Source: Palsa-506 sp963836355 (GTDB lineage Bacteria > Actinomycetota > Actinomycetes > Streptosporangiales > Streptosporangiaceae). From it: a stretch of DNA of 64,000 nucleotides. The stretch lies in assembly GCA_963836355.1 (NCBI GenBank), contig CAWIJO010000009.1, positions 62,001 through 126,000 on the forward strand, read 5' to 3'. The notes beneath the pieces were generated by a model that was not told the DNA's origin, ran no database searches, and saw only the letters and a program-made list of their open reading frames with translations. Below are positions 16,364 through 23,610 of this stretch, in pieces. Each line of letters opens with the position of its first letter. Positions within the stretch are counted from its first letter, which is position 1. A program made the position numbers and the translations under genes.

Positions 16364-16669
16364 GTGCACTGGCCGCCCGACGCCGGAGACGACACCGACC
16401 CGCGGCACGTCTTCCTCGACGCGCACAACGTGATGGCGCGCTACGGCTGGGGCAAGACGAAGGGCTACCAGAACCTGAAGGACCGCTCGCTCGTGCCGGC
16501 GCCGGTCATGACGCACCCCGACCGGTGGAGGCTCGACCAGATACTGGCTTGGGAGGAGAAGCGGATGGCGGTGGCCGAAGCCGCGATGGAGGCGCTCGTC
16601 GTGCCGGACCAGGAGGCGACCATCAGCAAACTGCTGCCCCAGCCAAAGCAACGAAGGCAGGCAGGGTGA
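16364..16669 (+). CDS. Small integrative-element protein, hypothetical
   Basis: A 101-residue protein starting at GTG 16364, directly behind the excisionase-like gene. It contains VMARYGWGKTKGYQNLKDRSLVPAPVMTHPDRWRLDQILAWEEKRM, which looks like another winged-helix/excisionase-like fold (turn at GWGKTKGYQ, then PDRWRLDQI). A charged helical C-terminus follows. Short proteins of this pattern are often paired with excisionases in actinobacterial mobile elements. Function is not established. Confidence 0.6.
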   Translation: MHWPPDAGDDTDPRHVFLDAHNVMARYGWGKTKGYQNLKDRSLVPAPVMTHPDRWRLDQILAWEEKRMAVAEAAMEALVVPDQEATISKLLPQPKQRRQAG

Positions 16670-16789
16670 CAGTTGTCGCCGTCGCTTGCGAGATTGTGTC
16701 GGTGCCTGCATCTACGGTCCAGTTGCTATGGCAGCCCGACACCCAGCATCGGTACGCGGCAATGCCCTCTCGCACGCTAGGAATCCCAG

Positions 16790-17353
16790 ATGACCTATTT
16801 CAGCGCAGCAGAGTTGCGGCAATCCGCTGGTGGAATCACGGCGAGCGCAGCCCAACATGAGCTTTCGCGAGTCGCGAAGTCCGCTGGCGTGAGGTTCGAC
16901 GTCTTCCTGAGCCACAGCTTCCGCGACGCTGTGGTCATCCTGGGGTTGAAGCAAATTCTCGAGTCCGACGGGCTCAGCGTGTACGTCGACTGGATCGAGG
17001 ACGCCGGCCTCGATAGGAGTCAGGTGACCGCTGCCACAGCCGCCCAGTTGCGTCAGCGGATGCGGTCTTGCTCGAGCCTGGTCTATGCGACATCCCAGAA
17101 CGCCTCAACATCGCGCTGGATGCCGTGGGAACTCGGATTCTTCGATGGGACCCACGGCCCCGACAGGGTCGCGATCTGTCCAGTCTCGACCGGCACAGGC
17201 AGCTATACCGGGGAGGAGTATCTGGGCCTCTACAAGACCTTGGAGAAGGTCCGAGATGGCGACGGACTCCGCCCCTACGCATCCGACCGGGTCGAAGCCA
17301 AGCTGAACGACTTCAATCGTTCGCCGCTGGCAGAGGAGCCTTCGTGGGCCTGA
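16790..17353 (+). CDS. TIR-domain protein (putative defence effector)
   Basis: A 187-residue protein with a C-terminal TIR domain. The first strand is RFDVFLSHSFRDA (about residues 35-47). It is followed by LKQILESDGLSVYVDWIED and the conserved SRWMPWELGFFDG, whose glutamate at about 114 is in the position of the catalytic glutamate of NAD-cleaving TIRs. Bacterial TIR proteins either degrade NAD or make ADP-ribose-derived signals during phage defence. The roughly 30-residue N-terminal helix is unassigned. It is transcribed after the excisionase-like pair and converges on the HIT-membrane gene with a 47-bp gap. It appears intact, unlike the TIR-like gene nearby. Confidence 0.8.
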   Translation: MTYFSAAELRQSAGGITASAAQHELSRVAKSAGVRFDVFLSHSFRDAVVILGLKQILESDGLSVYVDWIEDAGLDRSQVTAATAAQLRQRMRSCSSLVYATSQNASTSRWMPWELGFFDGTHGPDRVAICPVSTGTGSYTGEEYLGLYKTLEKVRDGDGLRPYASDRVEAKLNDFNRSPLAEEPSWA

Positions 17354-17400
17354 CGTAGGTGCCGTAGAGCCGCGCATTAATCAACAGAGACTGCTGCGCG

Positions 17401-19518
17401 CTATCGGCAGTGCGCCCAGATCGCGATGGAGACGCCGACGACGAGAAGGGGACCATAGACGGGCGCAACCGCCCAGGACCGAATGTCTTCCCAGTCCGGC
17501 CAGTAGTTGACCTTGGAGCCGGCGGGTCCAGCAAAGGCTGGGTTTAACGAGAAGCTAGGAATGTCTCCGCCGGCGGCGACCTTGTCGTAGAGCTTGCGGA
17601 ATGCTCGCTCCTGCTTGAGGTAGTTGGCGTCGAGTAGACCAAAAATGGCGACGGCAGCAACGCCCAGCATCGCGACCCAGAGCTGCTCCTTCGTAACGGC
17701 ATAGCCGTAGGTGATGGTGACGATCGGCAGCAACCACGACTTCGATGACGATGATGCCTGAGACATCTGGGTGACGACCGCCTGAATGAAGGACAGGTGC
17801 TGCCGCCGGTCTTCCGGCGATACATCCTCGCTCGGTCCGGGCAGCACCGAGCGGATGAGTTCGAGAGTTGCGTCCTGCTCGACTTCGCCCTCTGCTTCCG
17901 TGTCTGGCCACCGCAGTTCCACCCGATCGTTGTGCCAGCGGGGACGACGTGAAAGTGAACGTGGGGGACGGTTTGGGAGTGGATCTGGAGGCGGCGGGTG
18001 ACGCCGGACGACGCTGGGTTCGATCTTTGCGGGCGGGGAAGTCGCCGGCCTTCTTGGTGGCTCGTGGGCTGGCCCGGTCGGGGCGGTCGCGGACGAAGAA
18101 GCGCGGGTCGAGGATCTTGAGCAGGAAGGTGGCCAGGGCCAGGTCAAGATCCTGAGGGGGGAAAGCCCGCCGTGACCGAGTCGGTCGCGGCGGCCAGGGC
18201 GTGCGGGAAGCTGATCTTGTCGGGTGGGATGCCGGTGGCGTCGACGGCGGCGCCGATCAGGGTGTGGATGGCCTGGTAGACCGCGAACAGCGCCCACATC
18301 TCCTGGGCGACGCCCTCGGGGTCCTTGCTGCGCAGCACGGGCATGCCCGCGCCCATGTCGGTCTTGTGGTGGCCGATCACGGTCTCGCACCCCAGCGCAT
18401 CGGGTAGGCGCACGCCAGGTCCAGCGCCGGGTAGGCCTCGGGGTCGAGCAGGTCGGTGACCAGCGCGAACACCTCCGAGGATGTCCTCGGTCGTCGCCGT
18501 CACTGCCCGGCCGCGGCTGGTGTGCACGGTGTACTCGATGACCCGCACGGTGATCGGCGGCCCGTCGGCCTTGCGGCCCGGGTGCAGCTGGGCCAGGTAG
18601 CTGCCGTCGGCGAGCACCGTGGATCGGGGGTCAGCGCGAAACGACGCCGAGGCCCGCCACAGGATGTGCGCCCCGGTGGCCAGCACGTCGCGGGCCAGGG
18701 CGTGGGACAGGAAGTTCCGGTCGGCCAGCACCAGCATCCCCGGGCCGAACGCCGCCAGCAGGTCGCGGGCCAGGGTCTGCTCGCCGACGGTGTAGGGGCC
18801 GAACGTGGCCCCGAGTCAGCGCCCCGGTCCCCGACTCGGCCGCGACCACCCAGCGGACCTGCGGGAACGCCCCGGCCCGGGTGGCGTTCGAGGGCCGGCC
18901 GAAGAACTCGGCGTTCTCCTTCGTGTCCGGCAGGTCGGTGGTGGAGCCGTCCATCGACACCACCCGCAGCCCGCAGCAGAACACCCCCGCACCGCCGCCG
19001 ACCGTCGGCCGGGCCGCCGACCGGGCCGGCGACCTGCGTCGAACAGCATGTGCAGCGGATCGGCGCCCAACCGGGCCGCGGGCCCGCGACAGGATGGAGA
19101 TGTTCGGCGGCCGCCACCGCCGGCCCTGCCCCGGCATCCACCCAGCCGTCCGGGTCAAGCACCCCGTCCAGCAACTGCTGGCCGCGGCGGCGGTGATACA
19201 GCGCGTCCGACCAGCTTGACCATGACCCGCCCGTATGGCCGCGGCGCCTGTGGACTGGATGATGTTGATCCCGTCGGGCGAAACCGCTGCGCGCACACCC
19301 CGGGCCGCGCGCCGCACGGATTCTCCGAGCTGCCTGCTCTCAGATGGCGTGAGGTCGGTGTGCTCAACCACATGCCTGTTGGGTACAACCAGGGTGTGCC
19401 CGCGAGTGGCTGGGACGAGAGGGAAGAACGCCGTGACGTTCTGGTCCTGGTAGACGACCCTGGCACTCGGGTCTTCACCCTTGATGATGGCGCAGAAAGG
19501 GCACCGGGCCTGAGTCAC
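17401..19518 (-). pseudogene. HIT domain-transmembrane fusion gene, split by an IS4 remnant
   Basis: The N-terminal part (19518-19237) encodes a HIT-family start: ARCPFCAIIKGEDPSARVV, then HTLVVPNRHVVEH and GINIIQSTGAAA, where it stops abruptly. The missing rest lies beyond an IS4 remnant: from 17978 the minus strand encodes SQTVPHVHFHVVP, the histidine-triad motif. After adding one base in a run of four C it continues RWHNDRVELRWPDTEAEGE without a stop into a 170-residue membrane portion. That portion has helices at W176-V192 and L196-L215 of the rebuilt protein, ANYLKQERAFRKLYDKVA, and a last hydrophobic segment before the C-terminus. The rebuilt protein is 286 residues. The GTG at 19518 overlaps the TIR-like gene stop (GTGA), so the two were coupled. 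Confidence 0.75.
17979..19236 (-). mobile_element. Degenerate IS4-family element, transposase pseudogene
   Basis: Transposase fragments occur in all three minus-strand frames. In order they are YGRVMVKLVG, ARLGADPLHMLFDA, VVSMDGSTTDLPDTKENAEFFGRP (first catalytic aspartate), MLVLADRNFLSHALARDVL (second aspartate), YTVHTSRGRAVTATTED, CETVIGHHKTDMGAGMPVLRS and EGVAQEMWALFAVYQAI. The tail ends near AGDFPARK. At least four frameshifts are needed, and the usual first 60 or so residues are missing, so it is old and inactive. Both ends abut HIT coding sequence that joins without loss (GAAA to SQTV). No inverted repeat or target duplication is recognisable. Confidence 0.8.
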
Positions 19519-19851
19519 GGCCGAATCACTCCCTGAGACGACCATGTCTCAATGTTCCTGACCAGGTTGCCGTAAGTGGCTTGGGAGTCGATCTTGTTCT
19601 GCCAGTCGGTCGCAGTGGGGTCGAAGATCGGCACTCCAGCGATCCCCGCATGTGTAAAAGGGTTCCCTCCGAGGGAGTCAACTGTCCCCATGGATGACAG
19701 GCCATGGATCCGGACTCCCAAGAGTGGCTTCTTGTCGTACCACGCCTTCTCGATCTCGTACTTCACCCACGGCCGGCCGTGGACCGTACCCGCTTCGGTG
19801 GACACCCGGCTTAGCTGCCCGATTCGTCGCGATTCGTCGGGAGAGCAAGAA

Positions 19852-20172
19852 ATGGGTTCGACACGCCGCTCATATACGCCGGAGTACAAGGCGCAATCGG
19901 TAGCTTTCGTCCTTGACGGCGGCCGCCCGGTTGCCGAGGTCGCCCGCAATATCGGCGTCCACGAGATGACTCTTGGCAAGTGGGTGAAGGTGGCACGAGA
20001 TGCCGCGGAATCCGGGAAGTCCCCGGATGTGCCGCTGGGTGAGTCCGAGCGCGCCGAGCTGGTGCGGCTGCGCGCTGAGTCCCGGGATGACAAGTCTGCA
20101 ATCGCTGAGCTCCGGATGCAGGTGGAGTTCGCAAAAAAAGTGGCGACCTGGTTCGCGAAAGGCAGTCAGTAA
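19852..20172 (+). CDS. IS3-family transposase OrfA
   Basis: A 106-residue DNA-binding subunit. It has the OrfA helix-turn-helix (RRSYTPEYKAQSVAFVLDGG, then VAEVARNIGVHEMTLGKWVK) and a leucine-zipper-like helix (ERAELVRLRAESRDDKSAIAELRMQVEFAKK). The ATG at 19852 follows a GGGAGAG ribosome-binding site just inside the left inverted repeat. An A7-G run near its 3' end allows slippage into orfB to make the full OrfAB transposase. Confidence 0.9.
   Translation: MGSTRRSYTPEYKAQSVAFVLDGGRPVAEVARNIGVHEMTLGKWVKVARDAAESGKSPDVPLGESERAELVRLRAESRDDKSAIAELRMQVEFAKKVATWFAKGSQ
20133..20140 (+). promoter_or_regulatory. Slippery A7G site for -1 frameshifting
   Basis: The heptamer run AAAAAAAG lies near the 3' end of orfA (20133-20140). 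Shifting back one base there joins VEFAKK to SGDLVRERQSVRFAAIADWADSG and then to the orfB frame, giving the fused OrfAB transposase. A-rich slippery sites in this place are standard in IS3 elements. Confidence 0.75.
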
Positions 20173-20216
20173 GATTCGCTGCCATCGCGGACTGGGCTGA
20201 TTCTGGCGATTACCCG

Positions 20217-21053
20217 GTGTCCTTCATGTGCGCCTGGCTCGGGGTCTCCCGTTCCGGCTATTATGCGTGGCGGGGCGCGGAGCCGTCCCAGCGGTCCAAA
20301 GACGACTCGGCGCTGGTCGCGGTCATGAGGAAAATCTATGAGGACGCGCGGGGCAATCCCGGGGTGCGGCGGATGCGCGCGGGCCTGGCGGCGCTGGGGC
20401 ACCTGGTGTCGCACAAGCGCGTGCACCGGCTGATGCAGGCCGCTGGCCTGCGCGGGCGCCACCCGAGAGCCTGGAAGCGGACTACTATCGGCGGGGACAA
20501 GCCGGTGCCCGCCCCCGACCTGATCGGCCGGGACTTCACCGCCGGCCGCCCCGATGAGAAATGGTGCGGCGACATCACGTACGTGAAAACGTGGGACGGA
20601 TGGGCTTACCTCGCGACCGTCATCGACCTGCACTCACGCAAACTCATCGGCTGGGCCATCGCTGATCATATGCGGACCAGCCTGGTCACGGCGGCCCTCG
20701 ATATGGCCATCTCCGCCCGGAAACCGCCCCCGGGAGTCGTCTTTCATTCCGACCGCGGCTGCCAATATACATCTTCGGTGTTCGACGAGTACTGCACCGG
20801 GAATAACATCAGGAGGTCTCTGGGAAGGACGGGAATCTGCTACGATAATGCCGTATCGGAATCGTTCTTCGCGACGTACAAGAAAGAGCTGATCCATACC
20901 CGCCCGTGGCCCTCGCTGGCGAACTTGGAGAAGGAGACGTCTGACTGGATCAGCAACTATTACAATCCGCTGCGGAGGCATTCGACCCTCGGGTACTTGA
21001 CACCTGAGGAATACGAACTAGGATATAGGCAACTCAGTCAATTGGCAGCCTAA
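20217..21053 (+). CDS. IS3-family transposase OrfB (DDE integrase core)
   Basis: A 278-residue catalytic subunit. The order is an HTH_21-like region (RKIYEDARGNPGVRRMRAGL, VSHKRVHRLMQAAGLRGR), then the rve core: first aspartate in WCGDITYVKTWDGWAYL, second in VVFHSDRGCQYTS, and the glutamate in DNAVSESFFATYKKEL. The C-terminal ISNYYNPLRRHSTLGYLTPEEYE motif completes the family pattern. The GTG at 20217 is only a nominal start; most protein probably arises by frameshifting from orfA. All three catalytic residues are present, so the element may be active. Confidence 0.92.
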   Translation: MSFMCAWLGVSRSGYYAWRGAEPSQRSKDDSALVAVMRKIYEDARGNPGVRRMRAGLAALGHLVSHKRVHRLMQAAGLRGRHPRAWKRTTIGGDKPVPAPDLIGRDFTAGRPDEKWCGDITYVKTWDGWAYLATVIDLHSRKLIGWAIADHMRTSLVTAALDMAISARKPPPGVVFHSDRGCQYTSSVFDEYCTGNNIRRSLGRTGICYDNAVSESFFATYKKELIHTRPWPSLANLEKETSDWISNYYNPLRRHSTLGYLTPEEYELGYRQLSQLAA

Positions 21054-21303
21054 TTCGGTGTCCAAAAAAACGGGAACGCTCCACCGGCGGTCCCTTTGCC
21101 AATGAGCACAATCACCACACGCTTGTAGGCCATTTGCCCATCGATCCACTTCTGGATGGCAGCGGCCCCGCCTTGGCGAACCTTCTCCCAATCTTGAGAG
21201 TTCAGCACCGGTTGTCCTTCGAGGGCATTGATGTTCTTGACGAGTTGGACACGGTGGACGTCGCGCTCGTAGTGAAAGCTGTAGAAGACGGTCTTGGCCA
21301 TGG

Positions 21304-22218
21304 TCATCCTTGGGTAAGCAAGTCTCGGGCTTCTGACAGTAGCCATGAGCTCCGACAGTTCCTCGGCAAATCAGTCCACGAGGACCTGCGCCACAGGCCG
21401 AACACGTTGTCGATCTCGGCGGGGTCGACGAAGGTGTCGAAGGCCAACTTGGCTCGCTCGACACTCACCGGGTCGCGCAAGACATCTGCTGTCCATTTCA
21501 TGCTCTGGCGGACGTCGGCCCCGACCTCGGGGTGATCCACGAACTCCCCAATCACGCGGGCCGTCTCCACAGGATCGGCCACGGCCATGAGCCGCCACAG
21601 GTCGCCGAGGTCTTTGTCGCGAACCGCTCCCTTGCGCGGCTCCCGAAGCCGCTCGCCGATCTTCGAGCCTTTCGCCAAGATGAGCGCCGGGATCTCGGCG
21701 ACGTGGATCTCGGCCGCGAGCCGAGGGTCGGCGAAGTCTGCGATCGTGACCAGGGAGCGGTTGAACACCGCAAGCTCCAAGCCCAGTGCGTTGCCGACGG
21801 AGAGCTTGCCGTGTGCCGACTGCAGTGCCGGAACTCCGCGCTTGCTGCGGCTTGGCGTACCGGACAACCCGTGCGGCGCAAGCAGGTCGATCTTCTCGCG
21901 GAAGGATCGTGTCCCATCCGACTCGTCGTACGACTTCCGGCCCCACAGCCCGGGACGCGCGGTTGTGCGATGCTCGTAGCCGGCGCCAGCCAGCAGTGCC
22001 TCGATGCTGGGAATGTCGCCGACGAGGCCTGGAGTCACTCCGAGGTCGCCATCGCCTGTCGGCATCCGCGGCACGTCGAGATCCGTCGTCCGCAGCAGGA
22101 CGGCGTGGGCGCCGACCAAGGTCAATGACTCGGCGTGGACCGAGAGGACGTCCACGACATTGATGATCGCGCGGCGGCTCCACTCGATCTCGGTCCGCGG
22201 TTCCTTGAAGTCCGTCAA
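21304..22218 (-). CDS. AbiEii-like nucleotidyltransferase toxin candidate
   Basis: A 304-residue protein starting at a TTG (22218) that overlaps the stop of the HTH/AbiEi-like gene (TTGA). It contains SLTLVGAHAVLLRT, a possible nucleotidyltransferase entry motif, followed by GDGDLGVTP (acidic residues), FREKIDLLAPHG, and a helical SKIGERLREPRKGAVRDKDLGDLWRLM region of the kind seen in AbiEii/MNT-type proteins. AbiEii toxins block growth by nucleotidylation, held in check by AbiEi. The family call relies on gene order as well as motifs and is moderate. The next gene starts immediately after its stop, so the toxin-antitoxin pair and the TIR-like gene form one transcript. Confidence 0.6.
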   Translation of the reverse strand: MTDFKEPRTEIEWSRRAIINVVDVLSVHAESLTLVGAHAVLLRTTDLDVPRMPTGDGDLGVTPGLVGDIPSIEALLAGAGYEHRTTARPGLWGRKSYDESDGTRSFREKIDLLAPHGLSGTPSRSKRGVPALQSAHGKLSVGNALGLELAVFNRSLVTIADFADPRLAAEIHVAEIPALILAKGSKIGERLREPRKGAVRDKDLGDLWRLMAVADPVETARVIGEFVDHPEVGADVRQSMKWTADVLRDPVSVERAKLAFDTFVDPAEIDNVFGLWRRSSWTDLPRNCRSSWLLSEARDLLTQG

Positions 22219-22976
22219 GCCACTCGTCGCCCCAGAAGGATGTCAGCCTGCTCGGCCATGCGATCAATGCCGCCGTAGGCATCGATGATCACCTGATCAC
22301 GCGCGACGACAGTTATGCCGTTGATCGCCGTCCGGTCAAGCTCGCTCACGCCGTCGAACGGGATCATCGTCACCCGCATCCCGAACGACCCCGGCTCCTT
22401 GCGCACGAGCCCGGCTACGTCGGCGGCGCGCGCGACGTCCTCGACGTAGAGCACGGGCCACGCCTCCCCCGCACTGGAGCGGTAGAGGTTCGCGCCGGCG
22501 TCACCCGTCAGGGCGTAGTCGATGCCGGCCATGCCTAGTGCGCCGGCGACGTCGTACGCCGACGGCCCGGCCTTGAAGTCCACTGCCCCCGGACGACGAG
22601 TGAGGCGGGCAGCACGGCCCGCGCGGAACAGCAGGTCCGCTTCCCTGCCGGGCACGGCCCCACCCGCGGTGTCGATGAGGCCGATCCGCCTCCAGCGCTG
22701 TCGCCATGCTTCGACACCCGGCGTCAGGGGGGCGGCGAGCGTCGGGTCGAGCGCCAAGCGCGCCGCCGCGATAGCGGCGACATCAGCCACGCCAGTGAAG
22801 CCGATCGGCTCTCCCAGGACGGTCAGGATCTCCTGAGCGAGGTCGAACGACGGACTCACAGCGCCAGACTCAATCCGCGTGACTGTCGTCGGAGCAACGT
22901 CGACTAGCACCGCCAACTGACGGGCGCTCAGGCCGTTGACGCGGCGTAGCGTCGAGATGCGCTCCGCAAGGTCCAT
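22215..22976 (-). CDS. HTH/AbiEi-like antitoxin and regulator, operon head
   Basis: A 253-residue protein. The N-terminal XRE HTH (ISTLRRVNGLSARQLAVLVDVAPTTVTRIESGAVSPSFDLAQEIL, about residues 7-51) is clear. The C-terminal part has ALTGDAGANLYRSSAGEAWPVLYVEDVARAADVAGLV, FGMRVTMIPFDG, and GITVVARDQVIIDAYGGIDRMAEQADILL, a pattern typical of AbiEi-type antitoxins. AbiEi proteins bind their own promoter and neutralise AbiEii. A perfect 18-bp palindrome lies 19 bp upstream of the ATG at 22976. It heads the run AbiEi-like, AbiEii-like, TIR-like, HIT-membrane, all in overlapping or abutting order. Confidence 0.7.
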   Translation of the reverse strand: MDLAERISTLRRVNGLSARQLAVLVDVAPTTVTRIESGAVSPSFDLAQEILTVLGEPIGFTGVADVAAIAAARLALDPTLAAPLTPGVEAWRQRWRRIGLIDTAGGAVPGREADLLFRAGRAARLTRRPGAVDFKAGPSAYDVAGALGMAGIDYALTGDAGANLYRSSAGEAWPVLYVEDVARAADVAGLVRKEPGSFGMRVTMIPFDGVSELDRTAINGITVVARDQVIIDAYGGIDRMAEQADILLGRRVA

Positions 22977-22994
22977 GTCACCAGTCTAAGCCTG

Positions 22995-23012
22995 CGTTGC
23001 AAATATGCAACG
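22995..23012 (-). promoter_or_regulatory. Palindromic operator of the defence operon
   Basis: The sequence CGTTGCA-AATA-TGCAACG has perfect 7-bp arms around a 4-bp centre. It lies between the start codon at 22976 and an AT-rich segment (gttaacaac) that could hold the promoter. A symmetric site in this place suits autoregulation by the HTH domain of the first gene. Confidence 0.7.
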
Positions 23013-23258
23013 TGTTAACAACTTCGCGAAAACCTAACATCTCGGCCGGACATGTCAGGTGCCTGAACAAGTTCCCGCCCGGTCTCGAAGCCACACGGCC
23101 AGATCTGCGCATAGAATCGAGGTGAAGACCCCGGAACGATCACTGGCCTCAGGCCACACCGCCGGGGTTTCGCCGTCGGAGTGATGCACGAGAGTGATGC
23201 ACGAAGCCCCGGAATCGGCGTCCAACGCCGACCATCGCCGATCCGGCGCGGAACCGTA

Positions 23259-23480
23259 CTAGGCCGCTGACCTGCGGTTTCGCGGATTTCCGTCGACAGC
23301 CGCCGATCGGTCCACCTCGTGGCACCAGTGGCAGGCGGAGTAGCCCACGGAGAGCAGGACTGGCACGCCGCGGTGGCGCGCCTCGGCAAATGCCGCATCG
23401 GACCAGGTCCACCAGTCAACCGGGTTGTCAGCGTGCTGGAGGAGGTAGGGGCTGGTCGCCTGCCTGAGCCGGTCTGCCAT
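23259..23480 (-). pseudogene. 5' remnant of a thioredoxin-domain (YyaL/DUF255) gene
   Basis: The first 55 codons match the highly conserved start of YyaL/SSP411-type proteins: RLRQATSPYLLQHADNPVDWW, FAEARHRGVPVLLSVGYSACHWCHE with the CxxC-like CHWC centre. After about 23316 the similarity ends and the frame runs on through arginine-rich residues to a stop. Family members are about 600-680 residues, so more than 90 percent is missing. The break coincides with the right end of the accessory region and probably marks where foreign DNA or a deletion joined the chromosome. Confidence 0.8.
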
Positions 23481-23610
23481 GTCCCCATCCTCGCTGGTGC
23501 CTGGCGGCGGCCGGACACCGCCGCCAGCCACGGCCCGGACCAGGGGCAACGTCTTCCGGAGCGGCAGCGCGTGCGCGAGATCATGCTGCCCCGGCTGCTA
23601 ACGTGCGAGT

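Larger units (their letters stand above)
19780..21083 (+). mobile_element. IS3-family insertion sequence, apparently intact
   Basis: The element is 1304 bp. Its ends are 41-bp imperfect inverted repeats: the left begins TGGACCGTACCCGCTTCGG and the right, read inward, begins TGGAGCGTTCCCGTTTTTT. Both continue TGGACACC and end near GCTGCC. A 3-bp direct duplication, CCG, flanks it (19777-19779 and 21084-21086). It contains orfA and orfB in the -1 relation typical of IS3. Exact restoration of the host reading frame on removal shows a simple, fairly recent insertion. Confidence 0.92.
19515..21301 (-). pseudogene. ThsB-like TIR (DUF1863) gene interrupted by an IS3-family element
   Basis: The N-terminal exon-like part (21301-21087) encodes MAKTVFYSFHYERDVHRVQL...VVIVLIGKG. 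The C-terminal part (19779-19515) encodes RPWVKYEIEKAWYDKKPLLGVRIHGL, GNPFTHAGI and a helical tail. Together they form the MTH538/DUF1863 TIR-like domain that Thoeris ThsB proteins use to make an ADP-ribose-type signal. Removing the 1304-bp insertion and one CCG copy gives a continuous frame through GKGTAGRPWVKYEIEKAW and a 159-residue protein, with the family glutamate at about position 80. It starts right at the end of the AbiEii-like gene (stop at 21304) and overlaps the HIT gene start. Confidence 0.85.

Noticed and set aside
17401..17922. A separate membrane protein starting at GTG 17922
   Set aside because: The codons just upstream in the same frame continue a HIT domain, so the GTG is an internal codon of a larger broken gene.
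19799..21064. Shorter IS3 boundaries at the inner TGGACACC repeats
   Set aside because: The inverted repeat clearly extends another 19 bases outward, and only the outer ends give a target duplication and restore the TIR frame.
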